Program-made: the position numbers and the translations under genes
Origin: Alphaproteobacteria bacterium
GTDB taxonomy: Bacteria; Pseudomonadota; Alphaproteobacteria; SMXP01
Reading direction: 5' to 3'
DNA length: 39,582 bases
NCBI GenBank assembly: GCA_028285305.1
Contig: JANQPV010000007.1
Location: 1 to 39,582 of the forward strand
Notes under the pieces: generated by a model
Told to the model about the DNA's origin: nothing
The model's database searches: none
What the model saw: only the letters and a program-made list of their open reading frames with translations
Part shown: in pieces, positions 9,270 through 17,330 of the stretch
How the letters are laid out: each line of letters begins with the position of its first letter
Position numbering within the stretch: the stretch's first letter is position 1

Positions 9270-11186
9270 ATGAACCTTTTGGACCTCGGTGATACGAGAA
9301 AAGGCCTGAATTCTGTGGAATCCTGTGGCGATCAACAAGCTCGCGCGTTCCGGCGCGTAAGTGGCCGCTTTGCCGATAAGGCGCGCGAAGCCGAATATCG
9401 GATCGCGACTCATCAAGGTGACCTTCGCCGTTTAAGGATCTTGTTGGCCATGCCGATCCTGGTTGCGCCACTTTTCATATTGGCGTGTTTGTCCCGGTTC
9501 GGCATATCGTACGAGTTAACATACTCTTACTTGGTGCTGATGGCGGTCTTGACGCTGCAGGTCTATATTTTGATCCGAATCCGCAAGGTCAAAAATGCGT
9601 TCCAAATGGACACGCTCGCGCTAACGACCCTGTCGACCATCTACATTCCGTATATATTTGTCATGGGGTTGCTGGATGCGCCCGGATTGGCTCTAGCCGT
9701 TGCGCCTATTGGAATCTCAGTCATCGCCATAATCGCCGGAGCAGGCCAGCTACATATCATCTCTGCGATCGTTGTATTGATGATGAGTGCTCTGTTTGCG
9801 GTCTATTGGAGTTCCCCAGGAACGGACACGTCAGACATAATCGGTTTCGGCGCAGTCGCAGTGGCAGGCATCTTCACCTCCTGGCTGTTCAAACTGGAAA
9901 ACGAGATCAATCGAAGAAAAGTCTGGATACAGACGACGGAACTCGAGGCAAATATAAAGGATCTCGAAGAGGCACGAAAAAAGGCCGAGGCGGCGAGCAA
10001 TGCTAAAACCTCGTTTTTAAGCAATATGAGCCACGAGATTCGCACACCTCTAAACGGTGTGATGGGAATAGCGCAATCGTTGGAGGCGGACGACTTGGCG
10101 CCTGAACACAAGGAAAAGGTGGCGACCATTCTTGACTCCGGCAAGACGTTGATGACAATGCTGAACGACGTGCTCGACTTGTCCAAAATCGAGGCAGGCA
10201 AACTGGAGCTTGCCCCCGTGGACACAGATCTTCGCCACTGTCTTGGGCGGGTTGAAAAGCTCTGGAGCCCCCATGCGAAAGACAAAGGTCTACGATTGAC
10301 CTTCACGATCGATGAGTCGGTCCCTGAACTGATCGTTTGCGATCCTATGCGTATTCGCCAATGTGTTTCCAATCTTGTCTCGAATGCGATAAAATTCACC
10401 CATGACGGTGAGGTTGCGCTTCATGCCCGAGCGACCACACAGGGCGAAGTCAGCTGGGACGAGCTTTGCATTGAAATCGCCGTCACTGATACCGGTATCG
10501 GAATTTCAACGGAGGCCGCGGGACACATCTTTTCTGCGTTTTCTCAAGCAAGTACGCAGACCAGCAGCAAATACGGAGGAACCGGGCTTGGCTTAGCAAT
10601 CGTCGATGAACTGGCGAAGCTAATGGGCGGGGGCGTTTCAGTGGAAAGCACGGTCGGCTTCGGCTCAACCTTTACACTCTCCTTTGCGGCGCGAAAGTCA
10701 GAACAAAGAAAAACGAGTTCATCCGATCACAAGGGCCAAAAACACCAAGATACGATCAAAGAAGCCATCGCTGAAAAGAGAATTTTGCTCGTCGATGACA
10801 ATCCGGTAAATCGCCAAGTTGCGAGTTTGCTGCTTCTTCCCTACGGTGTTGAGATCGACGAAGCTGAAAACGGTCGCGAATGCCTTACGAAACTCGCAGA
10901 GGACGATTACGATCTGATCCTTTTGGATGTACAAATGCCTGTCATGGACGGTATCGAGACTATTGAGCACATTCGTGCGTCCACCGAAGCCTGGCGTAAT
11001 GTGCCCGTTATCGCTCTCACTGCCGATGCTATGTCCGGCGATCGAGAAAAGTATATCGCCCACGGAATGAATGGCTACGCGTCAAAGCCGATCGACGTGA
11101 TCAGCCTCGTCAAGGAGATGGTCGAAGTCTTGTCAGGTATCGAGCAGATCAAAGAACAACTGTCTGATGGTCACCTGGCCGCCTGA
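9270..11186 (+). CDS. six-TM hybrid sensor histidine kinase/response regulator
   Basis: Membrane signalling protein of 638 residues. Six hydrophobic segments (about 56-73, 80-103, 117-137, 144-163, 165-184, 195-214) form the input module, followed by a coiled-coil signalling helix (215-250). The dimerisation/phosphoacceptor box [10 protein letters not shown] places the histidine at residue 255. The ATPase shows N-box SNAIKFT (371-377), DTGIG (407-411) and GGTGLGL (436-442). A C-terminal receiver has Asp509/510, phosphoacceptor Asp553, Thr584 and Lys606, so all canonical residues are present. There is no PAS domain and no output domain, so phosphotransfer to a separate HPt is expected. The ATG has no convincing ribosome site. 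Ligand unknown. Confidence 0.93.
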   Translation: MNLLDLGDTRKGLNSVESCGDQQARAFRRVSGRFADKAREAEYRIATHQGDLRRLRILLAMPILVAPLFILACLSRFGISYELTYSYLVLMAVLTLQVYILIRIRKVKNAFQMDTLALTTLSTIYIPYIFVMGLLDAPGLALAVAPIGISVIAIIAGAGQLHIISAIVVLMMSALFAVYWSSPGTDTSDIIGFGAVAVAGIFTSWLFKLENEINRRKVWIQTTELEANIKDLEEARKKAEAASNAKTSFLSNMSHEIRTPLNGVMGIAQSLEADDLAPEHKEKVATILDSGKTLMTMLNDVLDLSKIEAGKLELAPVDTDLRHCLGRVEKLWSPHAKDKGLRLTFTIDESVPELIVCDPMRIRQCVSNLVSNAIKFTHDGEVALHARATTQGEVSWDELCIEIAVTDTGIGISTEAAGHIFSAFSQASTQTSSKYGGTGLGLAIVDELAKLMGGGVSVESTVGFGSTFTLSFAARKSEQRKTSSSDHKGQKHQDTIKEAIAEKRILLVDDNPVNRQVASLLLLPYGVEIDEAENGRECLTKLAEDDYDLILLDVQMPVMDGIETIEHIRASTEAWRNVPVIALTADAMSGDREKYIAHGMNGYASKPIDVISLVKEMVEVLSGIEQIKEQLSDGHLAA

Positions 11187-11209
11187 ACCCTCTCGGCGGC
11201 TCGGGCTCT

Positions 11210-12421
11210 CTATGCTTCGATGATTCGTGTCAAGTTCAGACCCAACGCCTGCAAAGCAGCAAAGATCGCGTCGCTATGATCCGCGTCACGGGTTTCGACA
11301 GTCAGATTGATTTCAGCACTTTTGGCGGGCAGGGCTGTCAACAATCGATTGTGCGAGACATCGATAATGTTCCCGCCGCATTTGCCGATTTCTGTCGCAA
11401 CTTTCCCAAGGAATCCAGGCAAGTCTTGCGATTCAATACGAACCGTTAAAAGGCGACCCTCCCTCGCGAGTTCACGTAATAGGACGTAGGCTAACAACCG
11501 GCTGTCGATATTTCCGCCGCAAATGATAAGGCCGACCGCCTGACCTTTGAACAGGTCGGGATATTGAAGAACCGCAGCCAATCCTGCCGCACCGGCGCCC
11601 TCTGCAACGGTTTTTTCCACATTCACGAACAGCGAAATCGCGCGCTCGAGGTAGCGTTCAGAGACCAGCAAAATGTCATCAACATGTTCTTTGACAATCG
11701 AACGTGTCAGCGTGCCGGGCTCGGACACGGCGATGCCTTCTGCAATAGTCGGCCCTCCACACGATTTATCCGCCCCATGAATAATGTTATGCATCGAAGG
11801 AAACATCTCTGATTGGACGCCGATGATGCGAATATCCGGATTAAGGTGTTTGGCCGCGAGGGCCATTCCTGAAATCAATCCGCCCCCGCCAATTGGGATC
11901 ACAAGCACATCAAGATCTGGCGTCTCTTCAAGGAATTCGAGTCCCGCGGTCCCCTGTCCGGCAATGATGTAAGGGTCATCGTACGGATGGATCCATACGC
12001 GCGCTTCTCGATCGGCAATATCAAGGGCCTTTTGACCCGCCTCCAGCAGGGAATCGCCTTCCAAGACGACATGAGCCCCAAAATTCTCAGTATACACAAC
12101 TTTTGTCGTAGGCGTATCGACGGGCATAACAATCGTGGCTGGGATGGCCAGGCGTTTTGCGTGATACGCCACGCCTTGTGCATGATTACCACGTGACATG
12201 GCGATCACGCCGCGCGCGCGTTCTTCGTCCGAAAGGCTTTTGAGCTTCCAAAGCGCACCGCGTTCCTTGAAGGATGCAGTAAACTGTTGGTTCTCGAATT
12301 TTAGCGCAATGCGCGCATCGCAAATGAGCGAAAGCGTGTCAGACCATTGTGTCGGTGTGCGAATGATGTCTCCGCGAATACCCTCGGCCGCCTCTAAGAT
12401 ATGCTCCGCTGTGGGTTTCAT
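11210..12421 (-). CDS. ilvA: threonine ammonia-lyase (PLP, C-terminal ACT domain)
   Basis: Converts threonine to 2-oxobutanoate and ammonia, the entry to isoleucine synthesis or threonine breakdown. The PLP lysine is Lys52 in SFKERGA; a phosphate-binding glycine loop GGGGLISG lies near 178-185. The last roughly 75 residues form one ACT domain (LLTVRIESQDLPGFLGKVATEI), typical of the short 400-residue form with a single ACT domain. An exceptionally strong ribosome site (AGGAGGTGA, plus 12425-12433) precedes the ATG. It is convergent with the kinase gene (23-base gap). The symbol ilvA is used by family; a catabolic tdcB-like role cannot be excluded. Confidence 0.93.
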   Translation of the reverse strand: MKPTAEHILEAAEGIRGDIIRTPTQWSDTLSLICDARIALKFENQQFTASFKERGALWKLKSLSDEERARGVIAMSRGNHAQGVAYHAKRLAIPATIVMPVDTPTTKVVYTENFGAHVVLEGDSLLEAGQKALDIADREARVWIHPYDDPYIIAGQGTAGLEFLEETPDLDVLVIPIGGGGLISGMALAAKHLNPDIRIIGVQSEMFPSMHNIIHGADKSCGGPTIAEGIAVSEPGTLTRSIVKEHVDDILLVSERYLERAISLFVNVEKTVAEGAGAAGLAAVLQYPDLFKGQAVGLIICGGNIDSRLLAYVLLRELAREGRLLTVRIESQDLPGFLGKVATEIGKCGGNIIDVSHNRLLTALPAKSAEINLTVETRDADHSDAIFAALQALGLNLTRIIEA

Positions 12422-12543
12422 ATGTCACCTCCTTTTTTGCGAACGCGCAGGTGGTCCGCTCGCCAAGTCGAAAAATTCATGAGATCTCGTCGAGCCAAAG
12501 TGGTAGTGTGAGTGGATCCAAAACTGTTGTGCGAGGAAATCTT

Positions 12544-12993
12544 ATGGCCCCTCCCAAACCGGTCGCCGGAAACACGCAGCATAAGATCTTTACCAGTTTC
12601 ACCAAGTTGCATGTTTTTCTTTATCGCCTCACCGGTGGTGCGGTGGGAGGCACGATGAGCGGCGCTCCCATTTTGTTGTTGGAGATGATCGGTCATAAGT
12701 CCGGCAAAAAACGAACAATCCCGCTGATCCATCTGGAAACGGACCGGGGGCACGCTATCGTTGCAAGCTATGGCGGCGCCGATGCGCATCCCGCCTGGTA
12801 CAAGAACCTGAAGGCCAACCCTGAGGTCACGATCCAAGTCAAATCGGAGCGCAAACAGGTCAGAGCGGACGATGCCTCGCCAGAGCGCAAGGCCGAGCTT
12901 TGGCCGCGCCTGGTCGAAATCTATGCGGACTATGACCTTTACAAGAAGCGCACCGACCGCGAGATCCCGGTCGTCGAAATGGTACCGCGCTAG
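12544..12993 (+). CDS. Ddn-type nitroreductase/quinone reductase family protein
   Basis: A small split-barrel protein of about 149 residues of the deazaflavin-dependent (Ddn) group: RLTGGAVGGTMSGAPILLLEMIGHKSGKKRTIPL at the N-terminal half (read in parts), then HPAWYKNLKANPEVTIQ. In actinobacteria this family uses F420; in proteobacteria the cofactor is often unproven. The frame is open from 12451, but the ATG at 12544 is preceded by GAGGAA and gives the family-typical length. The stop TAG is followed at once by a second TAG that begins the palindromic element separating this gene from convergent lpoA. Confidence 0.88.
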   Translation: MAPPKPVAGNTQHKIFTSFTKLHVFLYRLTGGAVGGTMSGAPILLLEMIGHKSGKKRTIPLIHLETDRGHAIVASYGGADAHPAWYKNLKANPEVTIQVKSERKQVRADDASPERKAELWPRLVEIYADYDLYKKRTDREIPVVEMVPR

Positions 12994-12994
12994 C

Positions 12995-13156
12995 TAGAGC
13001 GTTTCCAGGTGTGAGCTTAAGAGTCGATTGATCGAGGGTCAATCGACCAAGCGAACGGAATCGTTCGGCGCGAAAGCGCCTCACCACCGTCCGGAAACGC
13101 GCAAAACAAGGAATCTGGAGCCGTTTTGTGTTTCCGTCAAAACCAAAACGGCTCTA
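12995..13156 (-). repeat. RIME-like palindromic mosaic element, copy 2 (extended, fills a convergent gap)
   Basis: The element reaches from TAGAGCG at 12995, directly after the Ddn-like gene stop, to the lpoA stop codon at 13154-13156. The 13086-13156 half matches copies 1 and 3 almost base for base. The other half keeps the outer arms GCGTTTCC (12999-13006) and GGAAACGC, but the inner palindrome is replaced by about 70 bases containing three hairpins: GTCGATTGA/TCAATCGAC (13023-13047), CGAACG-GAAT-CGTTCG (13052-13067) and GGCGC-GAAA-GCGCC (13067-13080). The result looks like a long stem capped by three branches. Confidence 0.8.
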
Positions 13157-14386
13157 GAACGTCAAATCACTGAACGACGTGGCTGCCGGCCGAACGGTTT
13201 CGAATCCGCTGTCTGTGACTTGCAAAATGGCAAGACCGCGCTCCGTCACCCCATCCGCGCGGAACCGGTAAATGCCGTCCACACCGGAGAACCCGAGTGT
13301 GTTCAAGAAATCTGCTTCGTTAAACCTGTTGCCACGGGGTCCGACGACGGCGAGCTGACCAACCAAAGCAACGGCATCATAGGCCAGGCTCGCCAAATTG
13401 GGCGGACGGGAACCGTACGTCGCCTGATACATGCTGACGAATTCTGCACGTGGCTCCGGTGCAGGGGCAGGGAATTGTCCGCCAAGGAGCGATGGCTCCC
13501 GCTGAATGGCCGGGTCGTTCCATTGACCGGTCCCGTAGAATTGTGTTCGCCGCGGGTCGATCCCGTAATATGCAAGGGTCGGCGCCAGACTGCGCAGAAT
13601 ATTGCCGCGTTCTGGGATCAGGACGGCCTGGTATGTGCCCGCCTGTTCAGCAAGCCTTTGGGCCGGCGCAATCGCCGCATCGGTTTTGCGTTCGTAAAAC
13701 TCCGTTTGAACCGCGATGGCACCATGACGCGAGGCGGTTGTGTTGAAGGTATTGAAGATCCGCCGACCATAGGCGCCTTCAGGAATGAGCAGCGCAAACT
13801 GAGATTTGCCGTCCGCAACGGCGTGCTGGGTAATGGCTTCAAGCTCCGCTTCGGGCATCAGGCTCATCAGATAAACACCTTCGCCGGCAGCGGCGCGGTC
13901 CGTTGAAAAGGCGACGACCGGAATATCACGGTATCTTGCCAATTCCGCAGCTGAGCTTACCGATGCCGAGAACAAAGGCCCAAGGATGATCTCAGCCCCT
14001 TCTTCGATGGCTTCCCGTGCCGCTTGGGCAGCCCCATCCGCGGTGCCGCGGGTATCTTTGGGAAGCAGAAGGATCTTTTCGTTCTGCTGCTGAAACAGGG
14101 CCAATTCCGCGGCTTGTTGCATCGCGCGCGCAAGTCGCTGCGTACCCTGAGACGAATGCCCCAGAGGCAGCAACAGGCCGACGCGAACAGGATTGTTTCC
14201 GACCATATGCGGTGCACGAACCCATTTGGACGGGTCGGAATCAGGCGGGATCCGATTTCCATATTGATCCGTTGATCCTGGGCCGTAGACAGGAGCTGGG
14301 CCACTTGAAGGCGTACAAGCCGAGAGGGCAAGCGCCAACAAAGCGCTTATGATCAGCTTTTGCGGGCTTAAAATTCTTGAGAACAT
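13154..14386 (-). CDS. lpoA: LpoA-like penicillin-binding protein activator (periplasmic-binding fold lipoprotein)
   Basis: Outer-membrane lipoprotein candidate with a type I periplasmic-binding fold, related to the C-terminal half of LpoA, which activates PBP1A during peptidoglycan synthesis. The signal peptide ends in the lipobox LSAC (Cys24), followed by a Pro/Ser-rich linker. Phrases such as VGLLLPLGHSSQGTQRLARAM, GPLFSASVSS and PVVAFSTDRA fit the family. At 410 residues it lacks the N-terminal TPR half of enterobacterial LpoA, as is usual for alphaproteobacteria. It diverges from rsmI and neighbours yraN and a dolP-like gene, mirroring the enterobacterial yra cluster. Its stop codon starts a repeat element. 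The symbol is by homology. Confidence 0.85.
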   Translation of the reverse strand: MFSRILSPQKLIISALLALALSACTPSSGPAPVYGPGSTDQYGNRIPPDSDPSKWVRAPHMVGNNPVRVGLLLPLGHSSQGTQRLARAMQQAAELALFQQQNEKILLLPKDTRGTADGAAQAAREAIEEGAEIILGPLFSASVSSAAELARYRDIPVVAFSTDRAAAGEGVYLMSLMPEAELEAITQHAVADGKSQFALLIPEGAYGRRIFNTFNTTASRHGAIAVQTEFYERKTDAAIAPAQRLAEQAGTYQAVLIPERGNILRSLAPTLAYYGIDPRRTQFYGTGQWNDPAIQREPSLLGGQFPAPAPEPRAEFVSMYQATYGSRPPNLASLAYDAVALVGQLAVVGPRGNRFNEADFLNTLGFSGVDGIYRFRADGVTERGLAILQVTDSGFETVRPAATSFSDLTF

Positions 14387-14435
14387 CGGCCTAATCCGTC
14401 CTAAATAGTGTGAACCCCAATAGAGAGAAGACTCG

Positions 14436-15320
14436 TTGCACGAAGACCCCCAAACAGGCGAGGACCCTATCCGCCCCGGTCAAGAAAGTAAACTTGAACC
14501 GGGCCTTTATGTCGTTGCGACCCCCATCGGCAACCTTCGCGATATCACTTTGCGTGCCCTGGATACGCTAAGGTCTTGCGATCTCATTTTCTGCGAAGAC
14601 ACGCGCATCAGCCGAAAACTACTAAGCCATTATGAAATTCATAAGGCACTTCGGGCCTTCCATGACCACTCGAACCAGGCGGTCATTGACGACATCGTCG
14701 AGCGCTTGAAGGCGGGCGACGCCATAGCCGTTATAAGTGACGCGGGAACCCCGCTCGTTTCGGATCCGGGATTTCCGTTAGTCCGCCGCGTGCGGGAAGA
14801 ACAGATTCCCATCTTCGTTGTCCCGGGCCCATCCGCTCTCACGGCCGCATTGTCGGTGGCGGGTCTGCCAACGGATCGGATCGCCTTTGCGGGATTCTTG
14901 CCCCCCAAACAAAAGGCCCGCACGGCCGAAATTGCGAAACTCTCTGGGTTCCCTGGCACTCTCGTCTTTTATGAGGCCCCCCATCGGATCCGCCGGAGCT
15001 TGACAGATCTGGCTGCCGGACTGGGCCCAAGAGCGGCCGTTGTATGCCGAGAGCTAACGAAGAAGTTCGAAGAGTATCGGGACGGAACTCTCGAGACCCT
15101 AGCTGAACAAATGGGCGACAAGGCAAAAGGCGAATTCGTTATTCTGATCGCGCCCCCTCAAAAAGCTGCGGTTTCACAAGAAGAGCTGAAAGCGGAACTC
15201 TCGGGCCTGTTGGAGACCGCCTCAGTGAGGGACGCTGCTTCACAGGCGGCCCAGCGTTTGGGCGTGCCCCGCCGGGAGGCCTACGAACTGGCGCTTCGCC
15301 TCAAAAAAGCAGAAAACTGA
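14436..15320 (+). CDS. rsmI: 16S rRNA (cytidine1402-2'-O)-methyltransferase
   Basis: SAM-dependent tetrapyrrole-methylase-fold enzyme that methylates C1402 in the decoding centre of 16S rRNA. Diagnostic motifs: GLYVVATPIGNLRDITLRA, FCEDTRISRKLL, SDAGTPLVSDPGFPLV, VPGPSA and FYEAPHRI. The 294-residue length is normal. The best start is TTG at 14436, because no in-frame ATG lies before the first conserved motif and GAGAGAAG sits just upstream. It is divergent from lpoA and is followed by yraN one base after its stop, so the pair is surely co-transcribed. Confidence 0.97.
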   Translation: MHEDPQTGEDPIRPGQESKLEPGLYVVATPIGNLRDITLRALDTLRSCDLIFCEDTRISRKLLSHYEIHKALRAFHDHSNQAVIDDIVERLKAGDAIAVISDAGTPLVSDPGFPLVRRVREEQIPIFVVPGPSALTAALSVAGLPTDRIAFAGFLPPKQKARTAEIAKLSGFPGTLVFYEAPHRIRRSLTDLAAGLGPRAAVVCRELTKKFEEYRDGTLETLAEQMGDKAKGEFVILIAPPQKAAVSQEELKAELSGLLETASVRDAASQAAQRLGVPRREAYELALRLKKAEN

Positions 15321-15321
15321 A

Positions 15322-15690
15322 ATGGGCCGGTCACCCTCCACGGATCGCCGCCGCCACGCGGAATGGAAAGGAAGATTCGCTGAACATCTGTGTGCTATCT
15401 ATCTCGGTTTGAAAGGCTACCGCATCTTGCATCGGCGCTTCAAATCCCAGGTCGGAGAGATTGACCTGATCGCGAAACGCGGGAATGTTCTGGTGTTTCT
15501 TGAGGTGAAGTCGAGAAAATCGGTGCGCGATGCTTTGTACGCCGTCACCCCGAAACAGCGCGCACGGATCGAGCGTGCGGCCAGTGCCTACAGGGCGAAG
15601 TACACGTACCTTGCAGACTGCCAATGCCGCTTTGATGTGATGGTGGTGAAAAACGGGTGGCTGCCGGTTCATATCCGCCAGGCTTGGTGA
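15322..15690 (+). CDS. yraN: YraN family (UPF0102) nuclease-like protein
   Basis: A 122-residue protein with the restriction-endonuclease-like core of UPF0102: GRFAEHLCAIYLGLKGYRILHRRFKS, then GEIDLIAKRG and LVFLEVKSRKS, giving the E...D...ExK catalytic pattern of the PD-(D/E)xK fold. The physiological role of the family is poorly known; linkage with rsmI and lpoA is widespread. It starts one base after the rsmI stop, so it depends on rsmI transcription. It is followed by a 180-base gap and the BON lipoprotein gene. Confidence 0.94.
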   Translation: MGRSPSTDRRRHAEWKGRFAEHLCAIYLGLKGYRILHRRFKSQVGEIDLIAKRGNVLVFLEVKSRKSVRDALYAVTPKQRARIERAASAYRAKYTYLADCQCRFDVMVVKNGWLPVHIRQAW

Positions 15691-15824
15691 CCATGGCGAG
15701 GCCTCCGGCGGTTGAAATTTGTGGACAAATCGTTTCTACTTCGCAAAACGAATCAGTTGAGTGCGGCCTGACGGTGGGGTCAGAACAAAACATTCGGATC
15801 ACACTCACGATTTCTCTGACATGA

Positions 15825-15851
15825 GGAACGCGCGGCTGAACAAGTGGCGTT
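15825..15851 (+). promoter_or_regulatory. possible EcfG-type promoter or inverted repeat before the BON lipoprotein
   Basis: GGAAC (15825-15829) and CGTT (15848-15851) occur 21 bases upstream of the dolP-like start, with an 18-base spacer. The alphaproteobacterial general stress sigma (EcfG) consensus is GGAAC-N16/17-CGTT, so the spacer is one base long. The same bases form a perfect 7-bp inverted repeat (GGAACGC/GCGTTCC), so a repressor operator is an alternative. Confidence 0.3.
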
Positions 15852-15872
15852 CCACATTTAAGGAAGCGGCAC

Positions 15873-16571
15873 ATGAACTTTTCAACTGACTTGACCCCAC
15901 TTCGCCGGCGTATTGGCGCCTTACTGAAAATCGGTGCCCTGATGGCACTCGGACTGAACCTCTCTGGATGCGTCATCGGCGCAATTGCGGCAGGGGGTGC
16001 GGCGGCCACAACGGGCGTTTTGGTCGCACAGGACCGGACCGTTGGCGAAGGCGTTGACGACATCACCACCGACGCGAACTTGCAAAAGCGTCTGCTTTAT
16101 GATGCCGGCCCCGAGATGCGCCGGGTCGATGTAAAGGTCAGCGAGGGTCGCGTATTGCTGACGGGCGTGGTCAAGGCTCCCGAGCATAAGCTCGAAGCGA
16201 GCCGCATTGCGTGGGCAACAAAAAATGTTGTTGAAGTAGTCAACGAGATCGAAGTGACGGACCGTAAGGAAATAAAACACTTGGCGGGCGATGCTTTGAT
16301 CACGAGCCGGGTCCGCACCGCTCTTGTTGCCGATCGGGGCGTCAAAAGCGTGAACTACGGCGTAGAGACGGTCAATGGCACGGTCTATCTCTTTGGCCGG
16401 GCCCGCAGCGATGGCGAGCTTGAGAATGCCACATGGCGCGCAAGGACGATTCCCGGTGTGAAGAAGGTCGTCAACTACGTCAAAGTGCTGGATGACGCGC
16501 AGCAAACAGCCTCTGTGCGGGCAGGGGCCAATTACGCCGACCGCTCCGTAGAAGTTCGCCAGCTTAACTAA
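15873..16571 (+). CDS. DolP-like outer-membrane lipoprotein with two BON domains
   Basis: A predicted lipoprotein of 232 residues. A rather long signal peptide ends in LSGC (Cys33), then comes a Gly/Ala-rich linker and QDRTVGEGVDD, which matches the DolP entry motif. Two BON domains follow (about 65-130 and 140-208). In E. coli, DolP (YraP) binds anionic phospholipid at the septum and supports outer-membrane integrity. Its location just after lpoA/rsmI/yraN copies the E. coli yraL-yraP order, but the diaA gene usually found between yraN and dolP is missing. AAGGAAG precedes the ATG. The orthology is inferred from domains plus context. Confidence 0.88.
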   Translation: MNFSTDLTPLRRRIGALLKIGALMALGLNLSGCVIGAIAAGGAAATTGVLVAQDRTVGEGVDDITTDANLQKRLLYDAGPEMRRVDVKVSEGRVLLTGVVKAPEHKLEASRIAWATKNVVEVVNEIEVTDRKEIKHLAGDALITSRVRTALVADRGVKSVNYGVETVNGTVYLFGRARSDGELENATWRARTIPGVKKVVNYVKVLDDAQQTASVRAGANYADRSVEVRQLN

Positions 16572-16708
16572 ACGCACCTCCGGTCCAACACGAAAGCATC
16601 GCAGCTGTTTTCGGCCGCGAAGCTTTCGTGCACGCATTTTCCAATTGACTCAGGCCGCCCAGATTTGATGCATAGAGCGTGTCGCGAGGGTGAACAGGCG
16701 AGGGGGTT

Positions 16709-17275
16709 ATGACCGGGCGGTTCTTCGTATTAGCTTTGATGATTTCGGTAGTCGCGGCATGCACAAGCGTGCCTGAGGGCTCGAGGGCGCCGGGTGAACC
16801 TCCTGAGTCGGTCTTAGCGGGCGCGGTAAAAGTGGCCAGCGTGACAGGCGATCGCACGAGCAATCCTGCTTGGAAGTCCGACATGAAAGCGTCGGAGGTC
16901 AAATCGAGCCTCGAAGACGCTCTCGCACAGCAGGGTATGTTAGCCGCGTCTCGCGAAACCTTTCAATTGGCTGTTGCCCTTGTTGAACTCAAAGAACCCC
17001 CTCTTGGCGGTCTGACGATGAAAGTGAATACGACAATCACCTACACGATCACGTCTTCTGGCCGTTTGATATCGGAAGAAACGATCAACGCGTCTGGAGA
17101 GGCAGGGGTCGAGGATTCTTTGCTCGGTTTTGAGCGTCTCAAGCTGGCAAAGGAAAGATCGGTTGACCAGAATATCAAGATCTACGTCGATTTGCTCGAA
17201 AGCGAAGCCGCGACCAATCCGGCGTTTCAGGGCGATCTGAACGTGTCCATGTGGCAAGGGCTGCGAGGCGGCTGA
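16709..17275 (+). CDS. uncharacterised lipoprotein
   Basis: A 188-residue secreted lipoprotein of unknown function: the signal peptide MTGRFFVLALMISVVAAC gives a lipobox with Cys18, followed by a Pro/Gly/Glu-rich linker. The mature part has alternating beta-strand patterns (KVNTTITYTITSSGRL) and a helix with DALAQQGML, reminiscent of small outer-membrane lipoproteins such as YajG, but I cannot assign a family. The C-terminus DLNVSMWQGLRGG is mirrored by a 3' remnant about 1.1 kb downstream (18368-18409), so a paralogous copy existed. It lies 137 bases after the BON lipoprotein on the same strand. Confidence 0.75.
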   Translation: MTGRFFVLALMISVVAACTSVPEGSRAPGEPPESVLAGAVKVASVTGDRTSNPAWKSDMKASEVKSSLEDALAQQGMLAASRETFQLAVALVELKEPPLGGLTMKVNTTITYTITSSGRLISEETINASGEAGVEDSLLGFERLKLAKERSVDQNIKIYVDLLESEAATNPAFQGDLNVSMWQGLRGG

Positions 17276-17330
17276 GTCGATTGCTCCGAGTTATGACGTT
17301 TCGAAAGTACGGCAGGTCCGAGCTGCTGCT

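Noticed and set aside
13028-13906. Plus-strand open frame running through the repeat and opposite lpoA
   Set aside because: Its start lies in the palindromic element and the rest is antisense to a clear lipoprotein gene.
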